Positions 57,007-64,000 of a stretch of 64,000 nucleotides of DNA are shown in pieces. The translations under genes and the position numbers were made by a program. The notes beneath the pieces are model-generated. The model did not search any database and was not told the origin of the DNA. It was given only the letters and a program-made list of their open reading frames with translations. Source of the stretch: an uncultured Massilia sp. (GTDB lineage: Bacteria > Pseudomonadota > Gammaproteobacteria > Burkholderiales > Burkholderiaceae_D); contig NZ_CAJYEB010000024.1 in assembly GCF_913773735.1 (NCBI RefSeq), positions 18,434-82,433 of the forward strand, in the 5' to 3' direction. Each line of letters opens with the position of its first letter. Position 1 is the stretch's first letter.

Positions 57007-58515
57007 ATGACCCAGACAACCCTCCAGGACATCGTCATCGTCGGCGGCGGTACCGCCGGCTGGATGACCGCGGCCGCGCTGTCGCGCCTGCTGCAGAACA
57101 AGTACCGCATCCGCCTCGTCGAGTCGGACGAGATCTCCACCATCGGCGTGGGCGAATCGACGATCCCGATGATCCGCCTGTTCAACCACGTCCTCGGCAT
57201 CAACGAGGACGAATTCGTGCGCGAAACGAAGGCCACGTTCAAGCTCGGCATCGAGTTCGAGGACTGGAACCGCGTGGGCGAGCGCTACATGCACGGCTTC
57301 GGCAAGTTCGGGCGCGACCTCGGCACCGTCGAGTTCTTCCACTACTGGCTGCGCGCGCACCTGGCGGGCAGGGCGCCGGACCTGGAGCGCTATTCGATCA
57401 ACCGGCTGGCGGCCAGGGCCTCGAAGTTCATGCGCCCGACCGACGAGGTCAAGGATTCGCCGCTGTCCGACATCGTCTACGCCTTCCACCTCGACGCCGG
57501 CCTGTATGCGCGCTACCTGCGCAAGTACGCCGAGGCGCACGGCGTGGTGCGCACCGAGGGCAAGATCGTCGACGTGCGCCAGCGCGCGGGCGACGGCCAC
57601 GTCGCATCGGTGGTGCTGGAAAACGGCGACGCCATCGCGGGCGACCTGTTCATCGACTGCTCGGGCTTCCGCGGCCTGCTGATCGAGCAGACGCTGCAGA
57701 CCGGCTTCGAGGACTGGAGCCACTGGCTGCCGTGCGACCGCGCCTGGGCGGTGCCGTGCGAACTGGCGTCCGATTTGCTGCCCTATACCCGCGCCACGGC
57801 GCGTCCGGCCGGCTGGCAGTGGCGCATCGGCCTGCAGCACCGCACCGGCAACGGCCACGTGTATTCCAGCCGCCACATGAGCGACGACGAGGCCGCGGCC
57901 ATCCTGATGCGGAGCCTGGACGGCAAGCCGCTGGCCGAGCCGAGGCTGCTGCGCTTCACGGCCGGGCGCCGCAACAAGGCGTGGAACAAGAACGTGGTGG
58001 CGATCGGCCTGTCCTCGGGCTTCCTGGAGCCGCTGGAATCGACGTCGATCTACCTGATCCAGTCGGGCATCCAGCGCCTGATCAGCCTGTTCCCGGACGC
58101 CGGCTTCGACGCGGCCGACATCGACGAATACAACCGCCAGGGCGACTTCGAGATCGAGCGCATCCGCGACTTCATCATCCTGCACTACCACGCGACCGAG
58201 CGCGCCGACACGCCGTTCTGGAACCACGTGCGCACGATGGAGATCCCGGAAACGCTGCGCCGCAAGATCGACATGTTCCGGTCGCACGGCCGGGTTGTGC
58301 GGGAAAACAACGAATTGTTTACCGAAATCGGCTGGCAGCAGGTGCTGCACGGCCAGGGCGTGCGCCCGCGCGCGGCGCACCCGCTGGCCGGGCTGCTCGA
58401 CGATGCGCAACTGGCCGATTTCCTCGGCACGACCGAGCGGGTGGTGGGCAAGTGCGTGGAGGTGATGCCGTCGCACAAGGAGTTCGTGGCGGCGGTGGCG
58501 AAAGCCGGCCGGTAA
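57007..58515 (+). CDS. Flavin-dependent halogenase (tryptophan halogenase family)
   Basis: 502 residues. FAD motif GGGTAGW at 13-19. The catalytic lysine aligns exactly with K79 of RebH/PrnA (RETKATFKLGIEF), and the partner glutamate is E341 in FLEPLES. The hallmark WxWxIP motif reads G-W270-Q-W-R-I-G275, with glycine instead of proline. Such enzymes oxidise halide to hypohalite using FADH2 and O2 and halogenate indoles or other substrates. Members beside sugar TonB receptors have unknown natural substrates. The ATG (MTQTTLQD) was chosen without a clear ribosome-binding site; a TTG seven codons earlier is possible. No dedicated flavin reductase is adjacent. Confidence 0.9.
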   Translation: MTQTTLQDIVIVGGGTAGWMTAAALSRLLQNKYRIRLVESDEISTIGVGESTIPMIRLFNHVLGINEDEFVRETKATFKLGIEFEDWNRVGERYMHGFGKFGRDLGTVEFFHYWLRAHLAGRAPDLERYSINRLAARASKFMRPTDEVKDSPLSDIVYAFHLDAGLYARYLRKYAEAHGVVRTEGKIVDVRQRAGDGHVASVVLENGDAIAGDLFIDCSGFRGLLIEQTLQTGFEDWSHWLPCDRAWAVPCELASDLLPYTRATARPAGWQWRIGLQHRTGNGHVYSSRHMSDDEAAAILMRSLDGKPLAEPRLLRFTAGRRNKAWNKNVVAIGLSSGFLEPLESTSIYLIQSGIQRLISLFPDAGFDAADIDEYNRQGDFEIERIRDFIILHYHATERADTPFWNHVRTMEIPETLRRKIDMFRSHGRVVRENNELFTEIGWQQVLHGQGVRPRAAHPLAGLLDDAQLADFLGTTERVVGKCVEVMPSHKEFVAAVAKAGR

Positions 58516-58530
58516 TCCGCGGCCATTGCC

Positions 58531-58611
58531 GTCGCCCCGGCGCAGGCCGGGGGGCAATGTTGCGTGCATGGCCGAGCGACGAAACTGGGCCCCGGCCTGC
58601 GCCGGGGCGAC
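58531..58611. repeat. Inverted pair of GTCGCCCCGGCGCAGGCCGGGG repeats
   Basis: A forward 22-bp copy and its exact reverse complement are separated by 37 bases in the gap between the halogenase and helicase genes. The pair could form a long stem-loop and may end transcription from the halogenase side. Confidence 0.8.
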
Positions 58612-58727
58612 GGTTTTACGTTATCTCTCCTTCATCTTCCTCGCGCTTCGAGCAAATAATCCGGGCATCCGGCGCGCGACAGAGTAAACTACGCGTTTGC
58701 TTTCGATTTTCTAAGAGATTGTCTTCC

Positions 58728-60512
58728 ATGCTTGACACCCCGCTCCAGACGTTTGCCGACCTGAACATTCCCGCGCCCATCCTCAAGGCGCTCAAGGACG
58801 TCGGCTACGAAACCCCGTCGCCGATCCAGGCGGCCACCATTCCGCTGCTGATGGAGGGACGCGACGTGCTGGGGCAGGCGCAGACCGGTACCGGCAAGAC
58901 GGCCGCCTTTGCCCTGCCGGCGCTGGCCAACGTCGACGTCAAGAACCCGGCCGTGCAGGTGCTGGTGCTGGCGCCCACGCGCGAGCTGGCGATCCAGGTC
59001 GCCGAAGCCTTCCAGAGCTACGCCGCGCACATGAAGAACTTCCACGTGCTGCCGATCTACGGCGGCCAGAGCTACGGCCCGCAGCTGTCGGCGCTGCGCC
59101 GCGGCGTGCAGGTCGTCGTCGGCACGCCGGGCCGCGTGATCGACCACATCGAGAAGGGTTCGCTCGACCTGTCGCAGCTGAAGACGCTGGTGCTGGATGA
59201 GGCCGACGAGATGCTGCGCATGGGCTTCATCGACGACGTCGAGCACATCCTGCAACAGACCCCGGAAGGCCGCCAGACCGCGCTGTTCTCGGCCACGATG
59301 CCGGCGCCGGTCAAGCGCATCGCCAAGACCTACCTGAAGGAGCCGAGCGAAGTCACGGTGGCCGCCAAGACCACCACCGCGACCAACATCACCCAGCGCT
59401 ACTGGCTGGTGGCCGGCATGCAGAAGCTCGACGCGCTGACTCGCATCCTGGAAGCCGAGCCGTTCGACGGCATGATCATCTTCGCCCGCACCAAGCTGGG
59501 CACCGAGGAACTGGCGAGCAAGCTGCAGGCGCGCGGCTTCGCGGCCGCCGCCATCAACGGCGACCTGGCCCAGCAGCAGCGCGAGCGCACCATCGACCAG
59601 CTCAAGACCGGCAAGATCGACATCTTGGTCGCCACCGACGTCGCCGCGCGCGGCCTGGACGTCGAGCGCATCAGCCACGTGATCAACTACGACGTGCCGT
59701 CGGACCCGGAAAGCTACACCCACCGCATCGGCCGCACCGGCCGGGCGGGGCGCAGCGGCGACGCGATCCTGTTCGTCACCCCGCGCGAGCGCGGCATGCT
59801 CAAGGCCATCGAGCGCGCCACGCGCCAGCCGGTGGCCCAGCTCACGCTGCCGACCATCAAGGCCGTCAACGAAGTGCGCATCACCCGCTTCAAGGAGCAG
59901 ATCGGCCAGACGCTGGCGGCCGGCGGCCTGGAGGTGTTCCGCGCGCTGGTCGAGGACTACGAGCGCGAACAGGACGTGCCGGCGATCGACATCGCCGCCG
60001 CCCTGGCCAAGCTGTTCCGCGGCGACGAGCCGCTGCTGCTGGAAAAGCCGGACCGCGAGCCGAAGGTGGCGGAGTGGAAGGAACGTGACGGGGAGCGCGA
60101 TGCGCGTCCGGCCCGCGCCGGCCGCGAATCGTTCGGCGACGAGCGCCCGGCGCGCGCGCCGCGCGAACCCGGCTTCAAGAAGGAACGCGTGCAGCGCGAT
60201 CCGGAACCGGGCATGGCGACCTACCGCATCGAGGTGGGCCACTACCACGGCGTCAAGCCGGGCAACATCGTCGGCGCCATCGCCAACGAGGGCGGCATCG
60301 CCTCGAAGTCGATCGGCCGCATCGAGATCTACGACGACTTCAGCACGCTGGACATGCCGGCCGACCTGTCGCAGGACCTGCTCGAGCACCTGAAAAAGGT
60401 GTGGGTGGCGGGCCAGCAGATCCAGATCACGCGCGACGGCGAGCCGGTGCCCGAGAAGAAGGCGGCGCCGAAAAAGCGATTCGGCGACAAGAAGCCCTAC
60501 AAGAAGGGTTGA
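58728..60512 (+). CDS. deaD: DEAD-box RNA helicase (DeaD/CsdA type)
   Basis: 594 residues. ATP-dependent RNA unwinding in ribosome assembly and RNA decay at low temperature is the known role of the family. Q-motif region FADLNIPAPILKALKDVGYE, Walker A AQTGTGKT at 51-58, DEAD at 157-160 (VLDEADEMLRMGF), SAT in LFSATMPAP, and motif VI HRIGRTGRAGR are intact. A DbpA/CsdA-type RNA-binding domain is at about 490-570 (YRIEVGHYHGVKPGNIVGAI), preceded by an Arg/Glu-rich spacer and followed by a short Lys-rich tail. The ATG gives the canonical N-terminus; a long open frame upstream overlaps the halogenase gene and is not real. It is flanked by dispersed repeats and seems unrelated to the surrounding sugar genes. 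Confidence 0.94.
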   Translation: MLDTPLQTFADLNIPAPILKALKDVGYETPSPIQAATIPLLMEGRDVLGQAQTGTGKTAAFALPALANVDVKNPAVQVLVLAPTRELAIQVAEAFQSYAAHMKNFHVLPIYGGQSYGPQLSALRRGVQVVVGTPGRVIDHIEKGSLDLSQLKTLVLDEADEMLRMGFIDDVEHILQQTPEGRQTALFSATMPAPVKRIAKTYLKEPSEVTVAAKTTTATNITQRYWLVAGMQKLDALTRILEAEPFDGMIIFARTKLGTEELASKLQARGFAAAAINGDLAQQQRERTIDQLKTGKIDILVATDVAARGLDVERISHVINYDVPSDPESYTHRIGRTGRAGRSGDAILFVTPRERGMLKAIERATRQPVAQLTLPTIKAVNEVRITRFKEQIGQTLAAGGLEVFRALVEDYEREQDVPAIDIAAALAKLFRGDEPLLLEKPDREPKVAEWKERDGERDARPARAGRESFGDERPARAPREPGFKKERVQRDPEPGMATYRIEVGHYHGVKPGNIVGAIANEGGIASKSIGRIEIYDDFSTLDMPADLSQDLLEHLKKVWVAGQQIQITRDGEPVPEKKAAPKKRFGDKKPYKKG

Positions 60513-60536
60513 TTGATCCGTCGCGTTCGAACACGC

Positions 60537-60612
60537 GTAGGGTGGGCACCCCGTGCCCACCATTGTGCCGTCGAACCGCATGCATCCGGTGCGCACGGGG
60601 TGCGCACCCTAC
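60537..60612. repeat. Inverted pair of GTAGGGTG...CACC repeats after the helicase gene
   Basis: Forward copy GTAGGGTGGGCACCCCGTGCCCACC, a 26-base spacer, then reverse copy GGTGCGCACGGGGTGCGCACCCTAC. This is the same pair as at 15771-15851 in the opposite arrangement (tail-to-tail). Confidence 0.85.
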
Positions 60613-60624
60613 GGTTGTTGTGGA

Positions 60625-60639
60625 TGTTGTTTAACTACA
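60625..60639. promoter_or_regulatory. TGTTG-N5-CTACA site upstream of the MFS transporter
   Basis: TGTTGTTTAACTACA differs by one arm position from the operator-like sites in the receptor/GH13 gap. A half-conserved second copy, TGTTACTTTGCTACA, is at 60701-60715. Confidence 0.45.
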
Positions 60640-60665
60640 TAATGGATCGTCCTCCCCTTGCACAT

Positions 60666-60701
60666 ATGGGCAATGCCGAATTGACACTCGACATTGCCCA
60701 T
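60666..60701. promoter_or_regulatory. Inverted repeat ATGGGCAATG-N16-CATTGCCCAT upstream of the MFS transporter
   Basis: Perfect 10-bp arms with a 16-base spacer containing TTGACA, which could act as a -35 box between the arms. It may be an operator enclosing the promoter or an RNA hairpin in the leader. Confidence 0.4.
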
Positions 60702-60745
60702 GTTACTTTGCTACATGGTTAGCCTGGCACCAGTCCGGGCGCGTT

Positions 60746-60797
60746 AGAACCTATCCAGGCGCGCCAGGAGCGACTCCTGCCTGCCGGGATAGGTTCT
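60746..60797 (+). promoter_or_regulatory. Leader stem-loop directly upstream of the MFS ribosome-binding site
   Basis: AGAACCTATCC pairs perfectly with GGATAGGTTCT over a 30-base loop that contains a second hairpin, CAGGAG-CGA-CTCCTG. The outer arm ends one base before CAAGGGGACACAG-ATG, so folding could affect translation initiation. Confidence 0.45.
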
Positions 60798-60810
60798 CAA
60801 GGGGACACAG

Positions 60811-62145
60811 ATGGACATGCATACTCAATCGCTCAAGCCGCGCCTGTCGTTCTGGCAGCTGTGGAACATGAGCTTCGGTTTCTTCGGCATCCAGTTCGGC
60901 TTCGCGCTGCAGAACGCCAATACCAGCCGGATCTTCGCCACCCTCGGCGCCTCTCCCGAAGACCTGCCGTGGTTCTGGCTCGCCGCCCCCGTCACGGGCC
61001 TGCTGGTGCAGCCGGTGATCGGCTACCTGAGCGACAACACCTGGCACCCGACCTGGGGCCGCCGCCGTCCCTTCTTCTTCCTCGGCGCGATCTTCGCCGC
61101 CATCGCCCTGTTCCTGATGCCCAATTCCGCCGCCGTCTGGATGGCCGTGGCCGTGCTGTGGATGATGGACGCCGCGATCAACGTGTCGATGGAGCCGTTC
61201 CGCGCCTTCGTCGGCGACAAGCTCGACCCGTCGCAGCAGACCGCCGGCTATGCGATGCAGACCTTCTTCATCGGTTGCGGCGCCGTCATCGCCTCGCTGC
61301 TGCCGACCATCTTCTCGGACTGGCTGGGCGTGTCGAACGTGCCGGTCAACGGCGCGATTCCCGATACCGTGCGCTACTCGTTCTACATCGGCGGCCTGGT
61401 GTTCCTGGCGGCCGTGAGCTGGACCGTGTTCACCGCCGACGAGACGCCGCCGCCGGATATGGAACGCTTCCGCGCGCAAAAGAAAGAGGCGCGCCACTTC
61501 GGCGTCGCGCTGCGCGAGATCGTCGGCGGCTTCGCCCGGATGCCGAAGACGATGGCGCAGCTGGCCTTCGTCCAGTTCTTCACCTGGATCGCGCTGTTCG
61601 CGCTGTGGATCTACACCGGCACGGCGATTGCCGACAACGTCTACGGCACCCAGGATGCGCAATCGGCCGCCTACCAGGAAGCCGGCAACATGGTCGGCAT
61701 CATGTTCGCCGTGTACAACGGCGTGTCGGCGCTGGCCGCCTTCATCCTGCCGGTCCTGGCGCGCGCCACCAGCCGCAAGGCCTGCCACGCCGTGTGCCTG
61801 GTCATCGGCGGCCTGTCGCTGGCCAGCCTGTTCTTCATCACCGACAAGGGCCAGCTGATGCTGCCGATGATCGGCGTGGGCATCGCCTGGGCCAGCATCC
61901 TCACCATGCCGTACGCGATCCTGGCCGGCGCGCTGCCCGCCAACCGCATGGGCTACTACATGGGCCTGTTCAACTTCTTCGTCGTGATCCCGCAGATCGT
62001 CAGTGGCCTGCTGCTCGGCTTCTTCACCAAGCATCTGTTCGGCGGCCACGCGGTCCAGACCCTGGTGCTGGGCGGCGCCTGCATGCTGCTGGCCGCCGTA
62101 TTGACGCTGTTCGTGACCGACAAGGCGGCGCTGGTGAAAGCCTAA
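60811..62145 (+). CDS. MFS sugar transporter (MalY-like maltose/oligosaccharide:H+ symporter)
   Basis: 444 residues, about 12 TM helices. It has the group-typical N-terminus SFWQLWNMSFGFFGIQFGFA followed by LQNANTSRIFATLGA, the loop GYLSDNTWHPTWGRRRPFFF (MFS motif A) and MEPFRAFVGDKL. These resemble SLC45-like and Caulobacter MalY-type inner-membrane carriers encoded with maltose TonB receptors. It would move maltose or short maltodextrins from periplasm to cytosol. The start follows CAAGGGGACACAG. Upstream lie a shared operator-like site and structured leader elements; phosphoglucomutase follows 84 bases later on the same strand. Confidence 0.9.
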   Translation: MDMHTQSLKPRLSFWQLWNMSFGFFGIQFGFALQNANTSRIFATLGASPEDLPWFWLAAPVTGLLVQPVIGYLSDNTWHPTWGRRRPFFFLGAIFAAIALFLMPNSAAVWMAVAVLWMMDAAINVSMEPFRAFVGDKLDPSQQTAGYAMQTFFIGCGAVIASLLPTIFSDWLGVSNVPVNGAIPDTVRYSFYIGGLVFLAAVSWTVFTADETPPPDMERFRAQKKEARHFGVALREIVGGFARMPKTMAQLAFVQFFTWIALFALWIYTGTAIADNVYGTQDAQSAAYQEAGNMVGIMFAVYNGVSALAAFILPVLARATSRKACHAVCLVIGGLSLASLFFITDKGQLMLPMIGVGIAWASILTMPYAILAGALPANRMGYYMGLFNFFVVIPQIVSGLLLGFFTKHLFGGHAVQTLVLGGACMLLAAVLTLFVTDKAALVKA

Positions 62146-63870
<1,725 letters not shown>

Positions 63871-63881
63871 TGCACTTCTCC

Positions 63882-64000
63882 GTCGCCCCGGCGCAGGCCT
63901 CTCCCGTCGCCCCGGCGCAGGCCTCTCCCGTCGCCCCGGCGCAGGCCGGGGTCCAATTTTTCGGACCTGCGCGCAAACCTGGACCCCGGCCTGCGCCGGG
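63882..64000. repeat. 24-bp tandem and inverted copies of the CCCCGGCGCAGGCC repeat
   Basis: Two exact 24-bp units GTCGCCCCGGCGCAGGCCTCTCCC (63882-63905, 63906-63929) run into a third copy that completes the palindrome (GCAGGCCGGGGTCC). A reverse copy, TGGACCCCGGCCTGCGCCGGG, reaches the window edge. It is the same family as at 2421-2483 and 58531-58611. The array may continue beyond the window. Confidence 0.85.

Noticed and set aside
54001..58569. A 1522-codon open frame on the minus strand opposite the TonB receptor and halogenase
   Set aside because: It is antisense to two well-supported genes. Its composition (His, Arg, Val, Ala, Asp rich) is that of a mirror frame of high-GC coding DNA, and no domain or ribosome-binding site was seen.

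Overview
The window is high-GC chromosomal DNA that reads like a soil or plant-associated betaproteobacterium of the Oxalobacteraceae (Massilia/Telluria/Duganella type). The reasons are the protein repertoire (a PepN and class 1 fructose-bisphosphatase pair, a Phasin_2-type phasin, large TonB-dependent receptors, DUF1800/DUF1501 pairs, GGDEF proteins) and the dispersed GTAGGGTG...CACC and CCCCGGCGCAGGCCGGGG palindromes in the intergenic gaps. This is inference from family knowledge; no rRNA or other phylogenetic marker was available. No insertion sequence, prophage, integrase or CRISPR array was seen. Almost every base is coding or short regulatory or repeat DNA.

Layout. 0-2.7 kb: the C-terminal half of pepN, then fbp and a tRNA-Thr(CGT). 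2.7-6.4 kb: a three-domain flavin/ferredoxin oxidoreductase and a glutathione S-transferase, divergent from a LysR regulator. 6.7-12 kb: a DUF883-type membrane-anchored protein and an RND efflux pump with its adaptor. 12-15.7 kb: a secreted DUF1800/DUF1501 pair and a 2OG-Fe dioxygenase. 15.8-23.4 kb: TonB receptor, DUF6702 protein and two tandem M1 metallopeptidases. 23.8-27.7 kb: a membrane GGDEF cyclase, a PhyH-type dioxygenase with an M29-like aminopeptidase, and a small DUF3828-like exported protein.

27.8-36.3 kb is the most unusual part. Five co-directional, closely packed genes encode a zinc-ribbon beta-rich protein, an exported VWA-like protein with one membrane anchor, a proline-rich three-TM protein, a 1214-residue tubulin/FtsZ-like GTPase (Tubulin_2 type) ending in a GYF-like domain, and a zinc-ribbon/proline-rich single-TM protein. 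It looks like a membrane-coupled tubulin-like system whose function is not established. A DUF726 hydrolase and a small lipoprotein follow.

37.9-47.5 kb holds a TPR-GGDEF protein, an asymmetric heterodimeric ABC exporter, a phasin, a cytosine deaminase and two overlapping GNAT acetyltransferases. 47.5-63.9 kb is an alpha-glucan (starch/maltodextrin) utilisation region: esterase, six-hairpin glycosidase and GH13 enzyme on the minus strand; divergently a large TonB receptor and a flavin-dependent halogenase; then, past a DEAD-box helicase, an MFS sugar transporter and phosphoglucomutase. A 15-bp palindrome (YGTAG-N5-CTACA) recurs upstream of the GH13 gene, the receptor and the transporter, suggesting one shared regulator. 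The inferred flow is receptor uptake into the periplasm, hydrolysis there, MFS transport, and glucose-1-P to glucose-6-P conversion by Pgm.
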